Shown in pieces: positions 1 to 7,024 of a stretch of 49,744 bases of DNA (the first letter of the stretch is position 1; each line of letters opens with the position of its first letter). The stretch is taken from NCBI GenBank assembly GCA_016936555.1, contig JAFGXR010000063.1:1-49744 (forward strand), in the 5' to 3' direction. Both the position numbers and the translations under genes were made by a program. A model generated the notes under the pieces. It did not search any database, was not told the DNA's origin, and worked only from the letters and a program-made list of their open reading frames with translations. The stretch is from Spirochaetales bacterium (GTDB lineage Bacteria > Spirochaetota > Spirochaetia > DSM-2461).

Positions 1-455
1 AGAGCCTGCAGGGAACCGTCGCCTGTCGACATGACAGTGATTTCATGTTTTTTTCCGACCATAGCGCTATACAGATTGAAGAGGAAAAGAACGTCCCTGT
101 CACGGGATCGGGGATCGTATGAATCTCCCCTCAAATCAGGGCGGTTCAAAAGCCCGTCGAAAGGAGGCACTATAATATTAACCCCCTGAGCAGTATAGAG
201 CTCCCGGAGCCATGATCCGTAGAGATCTTCAACAGCTGATTCTTCCGATGATGGTATGAAAAAGAGGGTTTTTGCGGCCCCTTCCTGCATCCAGGTTATG
301 CCCTGTCCCGTTCCGGAGAAATCGATCGATCTTTCGAGCTTTACAGACCGGCTGGATAGAAACACAAAGACAGCCCTGTAGCCGTATGTGTAAATCACGG
401 TGATACTGATTATGGTAAGTATGAGGAACAGCAAACGTCTGAGGATCTTTTTCAT
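1..455 (-). CDS. Membrane-anchored protein of unknown function, 5' part only
   Basis: The frame opens at an ATG at 455 and is still open at base 1, so about 151 N-terminal residues are visible and the rest lies outside the window. It begins MKKILRRLLFLILTIISITV, a short basic stretch followed by one hydrophobic helix, which suggests an uncleaved anchor or signal peptide with the remainder outside the cytoplasm. The visible body alternates predicted strands and helices (NIIVPPFDG, DVLFLFNLYSA, HEITVMSTGDGS). This could be the start of an alpha/beta hydrolase-like or NTPase-like fold, but no catalytic motif is complete. I do not recognise the family. Upstream lie about 385 bp of non-coding repeat sequence. 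Confidence 0.6.
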   Translation of the reverse strand, partial: MKKILRRLLFLILTIISITVIYTYGYRAVFVFLSSRSVKLERSIDFSGTGQGITWMQEGAAKTLFFIPSSEESAVEDLYGSWLRELYTAQGVNIIVPPFDGLLNRPDLRGDSYDPRSRDRDVLFLFNLYSAMVGKKHEITVMSTGDGSLQA

Positions 456-489
456 GTTTATAATCTAAACTGAAAACCCAAAAAAATCC

Positions 490-635
490 AAAAGATAATT
501 ACGGGGGAAGCGAAGCTTCAGGACCCGGAACTTATTCTGATAAAAAAGATAATTACGGGGGGCTGGTCGCAGAGAGATCTGCTGCTCGCCCATGCATCCC
601 AGGAAGCGAAGCTTCAGGACCCGGAACTTATTCTG
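490..635. repeat. Duplicated unit of about 50 bp, second copy interrupted
   Basis: A unit made of AAAAGATAATTACGGGG followed by a 34-bp block ending in GGAACTTATTCTG occurs at 490-539. It is repeated at 544-635. The 34-bp block (506-539 and 602-635) is identical in both copies. In the second copy the two halves are separated by exactly 42 bp, described as a separate element. The block contains a small palindrome (GAAGC-GAA-GCTTC). No coding potential is evident. Confidence 0.8.
561..602 (+). repeat. 42-bp palindromic element, copy 1
   Basis: These 42 bases sit between ACGGGG and GAAGCG in the second copy of the 490-635 duplication and are absent from the first copy, so the insertion boundaries are readable to within 1-2 bases. 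The element starts GGCTGGTCG, has a short hairpin (GCAGA-GAGA-TCTGC) and ends TGCTCGCCCATGCATCCCAG. The same architecture recurs at 28162-28203 and 30799-30840 with different hairpin arms but similar flanks. I know no named family that it matches. Confidence 0.75.
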
Positions 636-639
636 TGAA

Positions 640-681
640 AAAAAAGAAAAGAATCACCCCCCGACAACGTCAGAGGGGTGA
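640..681 (-). terminator. Orphan intrinsic terminator facing left
   Basis: On the minus strand a 7-bp stem (TCACCCC/GGGGTGA, plus 654-660 and 675-681) is followed by a T-rich run (TTCTTTTCTTTTTTTTT). No minus-strand gene lies directly upstream: the next minus-strand gene, at 1700-2407, has its own terminator. Confidence 0.5.
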
Positions 682-841
682 CCAACAGTGTAAAATTGTA
701 ATAAATGAAGAGAATATATAATCAGGAGTGTAAATCTATATAACATAACGATTTACAAAACTGAAAATAGCGAATGTGTCCAGTACGTAACCAACGGCTT
801 GTTGGCTTTCGGCTCTTTTCAAACTATAAAAAGGGGTCATT
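682..841. other. AT-rich non-coding gap before the integrase remnant
   Basis: No ORF with a start and ribosome site is seen. The only structure is a 7-bp inverted repeat, GTAAATC (730-736) and GATTTAC (750-756), separated by 13 bp. It could be an operator for the now-dead recombinase gene or for whatever transcript the terminator at 640-681 serves. Confidence 0.4.
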
Positions 842-1635
842 ATGAGATACAGAGAGCCTTTTACTATTTTTTCCGAGAAAAACAAAATCCGGTAAGTCTG
901 TTTACTATTATCGTACCTACGACCACTATATTAAACGGACTTCTGCTAAAAGTACAGGAAAAACATCAAAGGGCGCATCAAAAAAATACTACATGGATTT
1001 ATACGACAAAGGGGAGCTAGTCCCGTCTCAGTCGGAGCTGACATTTTCCCGGTTCGCGGAGAAATATCATTGGTGGACAAAGGATTGTGTTTACTCCGAA
1101 AACAAGCGCAAGAAATCCACCTCCAGGAATAGCGGGTCCGAAAGTATCAGAGAGCAAAACCTCGCTGTCCTCGAAAAAAATATCCTCCCGAAATTCGGCC
1201 AGGTAAAGCTGTCGTAGATTTCCCTGGTAATGATCGAAGAAAGTCAGATACAATCCCTCGATAACTACGCCGCGAACTCGATTCTTATCTGGACCCGAGT
1301 TTTATCTGCCATGCTAAAAGAGGCGTTCAACTGGGGACTGCTGAAAGAGAACCCCATGACCCGCGTCAGGAGCGTAGAAAAGACCTCAAAGGAAAAGGGA
1401 ACTTTTCCTCGATGAATATAAAAGATTGTTTGTGCACGATCTGTGGCGCTCTGATGTTGCATTTGTGGCAAACTACCTATCCGCTGTTACCGGAATGAGG
1501 ATCAGTGAGGATCTCGCTTTGCGCCCCTGTGTCGTGCATGATGGCTGGATCGACGCCATTTCTGACGAGGTGTTGATTGCCGTTGAAGAGCTTTTTGAAG
1601 TTCTGGAAAAGATTGGAGAAGGACTGAAGAGATAG
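842..1635 (+). pseudogene. Decayed tyrosine recombinase (phage-type integrase)
   Basis: Joined across frames, the reading has the layout of a tyrosine site-specific recombinase. An N-terminal segment (MRYREPFTIF) is followed by a SAM-like core-binding region (SIREQNLAVLEKNILPKFGQ) and the start of the catalytic domain with box I, AVTGMRISEDLALRP. The gene is clearly dead. One extra base near 893 breaks NKIR/SVYYYRTYD, an in-frame TAG lies at 1215-1217, and another frameshift near 1410 splits KEKGTF from DEYKRLF. Soon after box I the normal sequence stops, so the later His, Arg and Tyr catalytic residues are missing. It is the footprint of an old integration event. No attachment site or flanking tRNA gene is visible. 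Confidence 0.8.
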
Positions 1636-1653
1636 ATGAATTAACTAGACCAT

Positions 1654-1690
1654 TTATAAAAAACAAAACCAGCCCTGTATGAGCTGGCTA
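1654..1690 (-). terminator. Intrinsic terminator of the 1700-2407 lipoprotein gene
   Basis: On the minus strand CCAGC-(9 nt)-GCTGG (plus 1669-1687) is followed by TTTTGTTTTTT. It lies about 10 bp past the stop codon of the lipoprotein gene. Confidence 0.75.
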
Positions 1691-1699
1691 TTCTGCGTT

Positions 1700-2407
1700 T
1701 TAGAATGAATAAATATGTATCTCCGCCGATCCGGCAACAATGCCGTATTCGGTTATTATTTTATCTGGTGGAACTGAAATCATACCATACCCAGAAGTTG
1801 TATATCCTGGCGAAACATCGGACACTATTTCCTGATCTTTATAGATAGATCCATCTGAACATCGAGCATAAATATCAAAATATATATAGTCGACCTCTCT
1901 TGATGCAAGACTATTTATATCGTAGTAAACATAGCAGTATGACGAGCTTGCGTACGATTTGCCTCCCCCGGTAACAGTCGCATAATTAAGAAAATCCCTT
2001 ACAATGAAACTATCAGTAATGGAGTCCGTATACCCCTCACCGTCTTCTATTTCGATAGTTGCACTCCATGTTCCCGTATAGCCTGCTACATCAACATCTA
2101 TATACATCTGCATGGATTCGTAATACTGGGTAACATAAAACTGTTGCTCTTGAGTATTCCCGACCGGATCAGTAGTAATGAAAATTATTTTATTTATATC
2201 CAGATCCGGATCGCTCATTGTAAAATACACTCGTGCGGATTCCCCGAGATAGTATATATGGTCAGTAACGGTATGGTCACCACCGTCTACATACAGCATA
2301 TATGATATTGTTGGTGCCGTCGGTGTTGTTGTGATTGGTGAAAACATACTTTGGTCACATCCGGAGAGGATTAGCAATAGTATCAACGTGTTGATGATTC
2401 TTTTCAT
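1700..2407 (-). CDS. Putative lipoprotein, unknown function
   Basis: A 235-residue protein beginning MKRIINTLILLLILSGCDQS: a type II signal peptide with lipobox LSGC, so the mature protein should start at Cys17 and be lipid-anchored. The mature part is rich in Ser, Thr, Tyr and Asp with beta-strand periodicity (TGTWSATIEIEDGEGYTDSI resembles an Ig-like or PKD-like repeat). No catalytic motif is seen. The start is supported by AAAGGAGC eight bases upstream. It stands alone: its own terminator lies downstream and a long gap upstream contains a perfect palindrome (2456-2470). Its position beside an integrase remnant fits accessory DNA. Confidence 0.8.
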   Translation of the reverse strand: MKRIINTLILLLILSGCDQSMFSPITTTPTAPTISYMLYVDGGDHTVTDHIYYLGESARVYFTMSDPDLDINKIIFITTDPVGNTQEQQFYVTQYYESMQMYIDVDVAGYTGTWSATIEIEDGEGYTDSITDSFIVRDFLNYATVTGGGKSYASSSYCYVYYDINSLASREVDYIYFDIYARCSDGSIYKDQEIVSDVSPGYTTSGYGMISVPPDKIITEYGIVAGSAEIHIYSF

Positions 2408-2455
2408 ATAAGCTCCTTTCAGCTTAAGAATAACCTATCAAATTGCGCTTATATA

Positions 2456-2470
2456 TAGGGAAATTCCCTA
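2456..2470. promoter_or_regulatory. Perfect 15-bp palindrome upstream of the lipoprotein gene
   Basis: TAGGGAAATTCCCTA is a perfect inverted repeat about 50 bp upstream of the start at 2407 and is preceded by an AT-rich run. Its position fits an operator. A related, shorter palindrome, GGAAAATTTCC, lies at 2698-2708. Confidence 0.4.
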
Positions 2471-2785
2471 TTTTTTACCAATTTAAAAAGCCGATCTGCT
2501 GGCCTAGCTGATTACCTGGACCGCTTGAGATCCAGAAGTTTAGTTATGGCAGGGAAAGCCCTGCAATGGCGACTTTCAGTTCCTGATCCGTCGTGCTGGA
2601 ATTTTTGTCAGACATGGTGTTTACCGCCTTCCGCCCGTTCTGGACGCCTCCACCTGCACATTCTTATAATAATCACATCGTGTGTATTTCAACTATAGGA
2701 AAATTTCCAATATGCTTGACCTGTTGCGTGATCAGTTTCCATGTGTCACGACGTGTTGCTATGTGTTTTATATTGCTTATAACTA
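2471..2785. other. Non-coding stretch with fragments only
   Basis: No convincing gene. On the minus strand a short frame (MSDKNSSTTDQELKVAIAGL, about 23 codons, ATG near 2615) follows a G-rich stretch and may be the remnant of a longer gene. A small hairpin GCAGGG-AAAG-CCCTGC lies near 2550. Base composition in 2490-2650 is more GC-rich than in the flanks. Confidence 0.35.
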
Positions 2786-2820
2786 TTCAAAAAGCAAGGG
2801 CGCACCCAGAGATGCGCCCT
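2786..2820 (-). terminator. Intrinsic terminator of the Gate-domain permease gene
   Basis: An 8-bp stem AGGGCGCA/TGCGCCCT (2797-2804 and 2813-2820) is followed on the minus strand by TTGCTTTTTG. It lies about 35 bp beyond the stop at 2854. Confidence 0.75.
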
Positions 2821-2853
2821 ATTTAATGAAGAGAATATATTTTACGGATGAAA

Positions 2854-3981
2854 TTATCCGAGAAATATCATATAGGCATAATGGGCGAAAACGCCCGCCG
2901 CAATTCCCCCGATCGTATGGGAGAGAATCGCTTTCGTCGTCAGATTCCTGAAGCCGAGGGAATCCATCATGGCAATGTGGGTCGACAGATAGCCGGACCA
3001 TGTCATGCCGATAGCCGTGAACACCGCGATATCATTACCGGTAATCATCCCTTCGCTGATAAAGTTCGGAACCAGCGCCAGAGCCGCTCCAACCGCTCCG
3101 AGAGCCGTTATGGGAAAGGCAATCGCATTGGGCGAAGTAAATCCGAACAGCACTCTCAGAGGCCAGGCGAGAAACTCGCCGACCTTCGGCAGAATGGGAA
3201 TGCCCTGATAGGCGCTTCCATCGTAACCGGCGGCTCCGCCGCCGAAGGTCATCATCAATACCATCGTACAGATAATGAGGACGCCCGGAACGATCTGCGC
3301 TCCGATCTCAAGTCCGCCTTTTCCGCCCTCCAGAAGCGAATCGAGAACTCTCTGAAAGAGGTTTCCGTCGCGGATCGTTCTGTACCGGTATGACTCGGGA
3401 TCCTCGACCAGCGAAGTTCTGCCCTTTTCCACACCGAACTCCTTTCTCGTGAACCGGAGCATGATTCTGGTGGAAACGATGGAGCCGAAAACGGCGCCGA
3501 GGTTACCGATCATCGCTTCTTTGAAAAAACCGAGCGACATCATAAAGGCCGTGACAACCAGTCCCATCCCGAAGGACGTACCGAAATTCGCCAGGGCGGG
3601 TTTCTGATAATCCTCGAAATAATCGATAAAGCTCTTATCCTTCGATAAGGCAATAATCGCCGGATTATCAGATACATAAGTACTTATGGCTCCCAGGGCG
3701 GAACAACCGGGCAGGCGCCATAACAACTTGACTCCCGGGGCCAGGATTCTGTTCAAAAGAGCCAGAATGCCGAATTCAGCCATAAAGCTGCCGAGGGCAC
3801 CGGCCAGAACTGTAATGGCCAGGATAAACAGTACCGTATTGATCAAAAGATCATGGGCTGTAGCCATTATGGTTGAAAAGAAATTGGCCAGCCCCATTAT
3901 GTTGCCGTAGAGGACAACTGTTCCGATAATAAACAGCAGCAGGACAACTGTCCAGACGCTGAAAGCTTTCACTTTTTTCAA
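2854..3981 (-). CDS. Nucleoside-recognition (Gate) domain membrane protein
   Basis: A 375-residue polytopic inner-membrane protein with roughly eight to ten hydrophobic segments. The blocks NTVLFILAITVLAGALGSF, GAISTYVSDNPAIIALSKD and MTWSGYLSTHIAMMDSLG are like those of the Gate/nucleoside-recognition family known from firmicutes and spirochaetes (CD0519/CD1768-type). Family members are assumed to be transporters, but substrates are not established. The best start is a TTG at 3979-3981 (TTG AAA AAA GTG) with GGGAGAG about 11 nt upstream. It is a monocistronic gene, divergent from the aspartate kinase gene, with its own terminator. Confidence 0.75.
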   Translation of the reverse strand: MKKVKAFSVWTVVLLLFIIGTVVLYGNIMGLANFFSTIMATAHDLLINTVLFILAITVLAGALGSFMAEFGILALLNRILAPGVKLLWRLPGCSALGAISTYVSDNPAIIALSKDKSFIDYFEDYQKPALANFGTSFGMGLVVTAFMMSLGFFKEAMIGNLGAVFGSIVSTRIMLRFTRKEFGVEKGRTSLVEDPESYRYRTIRDGNLFQRVLDSLLEGGKGGLEIGAQIVPGVLIICTMVLMMTFGGGAAGYDGSAYQGIPILPKVGEFLAWPLRVLFGFTSPNAIAFPITALGAVGAALALVPNFISEGMITGNDIAVFTAIGMTWSGYLSTHIAMMDSLGFRNLTTKAILSHTIGGIAAGVFAHYAYMIFLG

Positions 3982-4187
3982 TCTTTTTTTAACTCTCCCG
4001 AAACCGTTACAATTTCTATTAACTTATGATAACGTACTTTGTGTGATTGGCAAGCTTTTTCGTAGTCTTTTTCATATTTATTACCAAAACAATTAACGCA
4101 AAAGGTAATCGGTGTGAAATATTTTATGATTTTCGTTTTATTTTGCCATTATTCTTCGCAATTTGCATTTCACTTCAGGAGAGAAGA

Positions 4188-5561
4188 ATGAAGAAGATCG
4201 TAGTGAAATTCGGCGGTTCAAACCTCAGGAGCAAGGAGGATATCGCCAAAATCATTAAAACGATACGGGCTTATGACAGACCTCTGGTCATAGTCGTATC
4301 CGCTTTTTACGGTATTACGAACTATCTGACCGAGGGTCTTGAAACAGCCAGAAGAGAAGAGAGCCATGTGGGAGAGATGATCCGCTTCCTCAAAAAGCTG
4401 AAAAAGGAAACTCTGGAGGAAAACATTTCCGATCCCCTTCTGCTGGATCAGGCCTACAATCTTGTAAAGGGACGGCTGGAGGAGCTGGAGAAATACCTGC
4501 TCGGAATTCATTATATCGGAGAGATTCCCGACTTCGTGGAAGACCGCGTTCTCAGCTATGGAGAAAAGCTGAGCTCCCTGCTCCTCTCCCTTATCCTGAA
4601 GAGCCACGGCATCGATGCGGTGGAAACCCAGCCCGAGGAAATCGGCCTGGTGACCGACGGGGCTTTCAGAAATGCATCGGTTGACTTTGAACAGTCCCGG
4701 AATCCTGTCAAAGAAGCCCTGAAGGAAGATACTGTTTATATCGTGCCCGGTTTTTACGGTGTTTCTACAGACGGCAAGGTGACTCTTCTGGGAAGAGGCG
4801 GAAGCGATTATTCCGCCGCGGCCATAGCCAGCTGCATCGATGCGGAATCCCTGGACGTATGGAAAGATGTGAACGGTTACATGTCCGCCGACCCCGGTCT
4901 TATTCCCAATGCGGTGCCTGTTGATAGCCTCTCCTATAACGAAGCGGCGGAGCTCTCCTATTTCGGCGCCAAAATCCTTCATCCCCGCACTGTGGAACCG
5001 CTTCTGGACCAGGGAATCCCTGTCCGGGTTTTCAATATAAACAGAGCGGGCCTGATCGACCCCCTCTCTGTGATCGGTCCCGATCAGGCTGAAGGATCGA
5101 CCCTCAAAAGCGTCACCTACAGCGACGCTTTCGCAGTCCTCAGACTGGAAGGGGCCGGCGTCGGGATCAAAGAGGGTATTCTGGCGAAAGTGACGACTCT
5201 TTTCGACAGAAACCTCATCAACATCAAAAGCGTCGTGACATCCCAGACAGCGATCAATATCTATCTGGAATCACCGGATCTGAACCGTGCCGCAGCTATT
5301 CTGAAAGAAAACAGGGTCCATACCATTACAGCCGTGGTGCCTTATGACAATCTGTCCATTATCGCCCTCGTGGGAGACGGACTGATCCACTCTCAGGGAC
5401 TGGCCTACAGGATGATAGGTGCCGTGGCGGAACAGGGAATCGATCTGAAGATCGTCTCTATCGGAGCCTCCGATTCGGCAGCCTATTGCGTTGTCGACAG
5501 AAATGACAGAGAAGAAGCCGTAAGGGTCATTCACAGAACCTTCTTTGAAAATTTAAAGTAG
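4188..5561 (+). CDS. lysC: Aspartate kinase
   Basis: A 457-residue aspartokinase that phosphorylates L-aspartate, the first step to lysine, threonine and methionine and to diaminopimelate for the cell wall. The N-terminal kinase motif is VVKFGGSNL, the catalytic core has GRGGSDYSAA, and FGAKILHPRT completes the substrate site. Two ACT-type regulatory segments follow from about residue 310 (LRLEGAGVGIKEGILAKVTT, then IALVGDGLIHSQGLAYRM). They suggest feedback control by an end product. The frame is open from 4047, but the start is placed at 4188 because AGGAGAG precedes it and the homologous region begins MKKIVVKFGG. It is a single-gene unit. The 3' end overlaps the convergent nucleotidase gene by 9 bp. 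No lysine-riboswitch-like structure was seen in the 200-bp leader. Confidence 0.92.
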   Translation: MKKIVVKFGGSNLRSKEDIAKIIKTIRAYDRPLVIVVSAFYGITNYLTEGLETARREESHVGEMIRFLKKLKKETLEENISDPLLLDQAYNLVKGRLEELEKYLLGIHYIGEIPDFVEDRVLSYGEKLSSLLLSLILKSHGIDAVETQPEEIGLVTDGAFRNASVDFEQSRNPVKEALKEDTVYIVPGFYGVSTDGKVTLLGRGGSDYSAAAIASCIDAESLDVWKDVNGYMSADPGLIPNAVPVDSLSYNEAAELSYFGAKILHPRTVEPLLDQGIPVRVFNINRAGLIDPLSVIGPDQAEGSTLKSVTYSDAFAVLRLEGAGVGIKEGILAKVTTLFDRNLINIKSVVTSQTAINIYLESPDLNRAAAILKENRVHTITAVVPYDNLSIIALVGDGLIHSQGLAYRMIGAVAEQGIDLKIVSIGASDSAAYCVVDRNDREEAVRVIHRTFFENLK

Positions 5562-6245
5562 GAGTTCCGCCAGTTCGTCGAAGCTGCGGACTTCATAAGT
5601 CGGTTTTGTCGGGCCGGTCAGTTCCTCACCGGTCCGGTTGAACCAGCATGTATCAATACCATAGAGATCGCCTCCTCTGATATCCGATGTGAGGCTGTCT
5701 CCTATAATGAGCATTTGATCCAGAGGCGGATGGCCGGCCAGACGTCTCGATTCGTCAAAAATCCCCCTGTCCGGTTTAGCCGAACCTATTTTTTCCGAAA
5801 CGACCAGACCTTTGAAATAGTTTCTGTAAATATCCGATTCCCCGACTCTGTACCGCTGAACATCCCAGAGACCGTTTGTTATGATGTAGAGGCCGTATGA
5901 AGAAGAAAGCTTTTTACATATTTCTTCTGCTCCGGGCAGAAGAAAGCGGCAGCGCGAGAGTTCTTCCATATAGACCCGGCTCAATTCGACACCGTTGCCT
6001 TCGTATATTCCGAGAGATTCCATTGTATTGATAAAGCGGTTTACTTTTACATCCTCAGCCGTAACCGCTCTTTGTTCAAAAGCTTTCCACAAATGCCTGT
6101 TTTCACGATTGTACACATTTCTGAAATCATCATAAGAACATTGAAGTTCCATTCTCCTGTAAAACCGTTCAAGAGAGGTTTCTTCGGCTTTGTCAAAATC
6201 AAATAAAGTATCGTCGGCATCGATCAGAAGCGTTGTGTATTTCAA
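5553..6245 (-). CDS. yjjG: HAD hydrolase, YjjG-like pyrimidine nucleotidase
   Basis: A 230-residue haloacid-dehalogenase-fold hydrolase. Motif I is IDADDTLFDFDKAE near residue 8 with the nucleophilic Asp. Motif II is YIITNG. The motif III Lys lies in VVSEKIGSAKPDRGIF, and motif IV is IIGDSLTSDIRGG. The motif I context matches the YjjG family, which dephosphorylates (non-canonical) pyrimidine nucleoside monophosphates and can act in house-cleaning. The start is a TTG at 6243-6245 with GGAG eight bases upstream. Its first bases overlap the stop of the upstream HMCES/YedK gene (TTGA overlap), so the two are translationally coupled. Confidence 0.85.
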   Translation of the reverse strand: MKYTTLLIDADDTLFDFDKAEETSLERFYRRMELQCSYDDFRNVYNRENRHLWKAFEQRAVTAEDVKVNRFINTMESLGIYEGNGVELSRVYMEELSRCRFLLPGAEEICKKLSSSYGLYIITNGLWDVQRYRVGESDIYRNYFKGLVVSEKIGSAKPDRGIFDESRRLAGHPPLDQMLIIGDSLTSDIRGGDLYGIDTCWFNRTGEELTGPTKPTYEVRSFDELAELLL

Positions 6246-6964
6246 AAGAACTCCATCTGTTCAGCGGGACCTTCAACCCTGTCCCGGATATCCGGCACAT
6301 TTCTGTCCTCTTTGGAGGACGAAACTCTGTGGGATACGGGGTAAGCTGTCAGCTCTTTCCACTGGGGTATGATATTTTTTTTAAGATCGGAAAATGTGCG
6401 GTTTCTGTCAAGCCATATGTCCTTTTGCTCTTTTGACAGGATAAAGGGCATTCTCTCTTTGGTGTTGTGGACTTGTGCACAGATTCCCAGGGCCTCAGTG
6501 GTGACAACCGTGAAGGTTTCAAGGGGCCCGCCCGTCTCCCCCTTATCCCATCGGTCCCATAACCCCGCCAGAAGAAAGGGTTTTCCATCGTCCCGATGAA
6601 TAAAATAGGGATATTTTTTCCCCCGGACTTCCTTCCACTCGAACCATCCGTCGATGGGAACGGCGCAGCGGCTTGTGTCGGAGGCATGGCGGAAGCTGGC
6701 CTTCTGATGGAGCGTCTCCAATCTGGCGTTGAGGGTTTTGAAGCGGATATCCGTAGCGGCTTCCTGATTTTTAACCCACGACGGTATCAGTCCCCAGGTC
6801 AGAGGCGTGAAGCGGTCGCTCGCTTCATCTTTCAGAACAGGCCATAGGGGCAGAGAAAAAGCCGAAGCGAAATAAACCGGCTCGATCATTGTATCATCGA
6901 TATAGGCATTGAACTCGACAGCCATAATTTCAGCTGTCTGGACCAGCGAGGCATTGAAACACAT
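6242..6964 (-). CDS. yedK: SOS response-associated peptidase / abasic-site protein (YedK, HMCES family)
   Basis: A 240-residue SRAP-domain protein. The family forms a protein-DNA thiazolidine cross-link at abasic sites in single-stranded DNA through Cys2. Here the protein begins MCFNAS, so Cys2 follows directly after the initiator Met. The conserved AVPIDGWFEWKE block carries the catalytic Glu, and a later His (PVSHRVS) sits where the family has its active-site His. The frame could extend 13 codons upstream, but GGGAGGG lies just before the 6964 ATG and Cys2 must be exposed, so that start is chosen. It is cotranscribed with the yjjG-like gene, pairing a DNA-damage factor with a nucleotide-cleaning enzyme. 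Confidence 0.9.
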   Translation of the reverse strand: MCFNASLVQTAEIMAVEFNAYIDDTMIEPVYFASAFSLPLWPVLKDEASDRFTPLTWGLIPSWVKNQEAATDIRFKTLNARLETLHQKASFRHASDTSRCAVPIDGWFEWKEVRGKKYPYFIHRDDGKPFLLAGLWDRWDKGETGGPLETFTVVTTEALGICAQVHNTKERMPFILSKEQKDIWLDRNRTFSDLKKNIIPQWKELTAYPVSHRVSSSKEDRNVPDIRDRVEGPAEQMEFF

Positions 6965-7024
6965 AATTCCCTCCCCTGTTTTTAATTTTAATCCATGAGG
7001 CAAGGGAGGGAAACAAATAAAAAA

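Noticed and set aside
490-635. CRISPR array
   Set aside because: Only two direct copies, no regular spacers and no cas genes.
3982-4187. Lysine riboswitch before aspartate kinase
   Set aside because: The leader is short and AT-rich, with no multi-helix junction or terminator-like stem.
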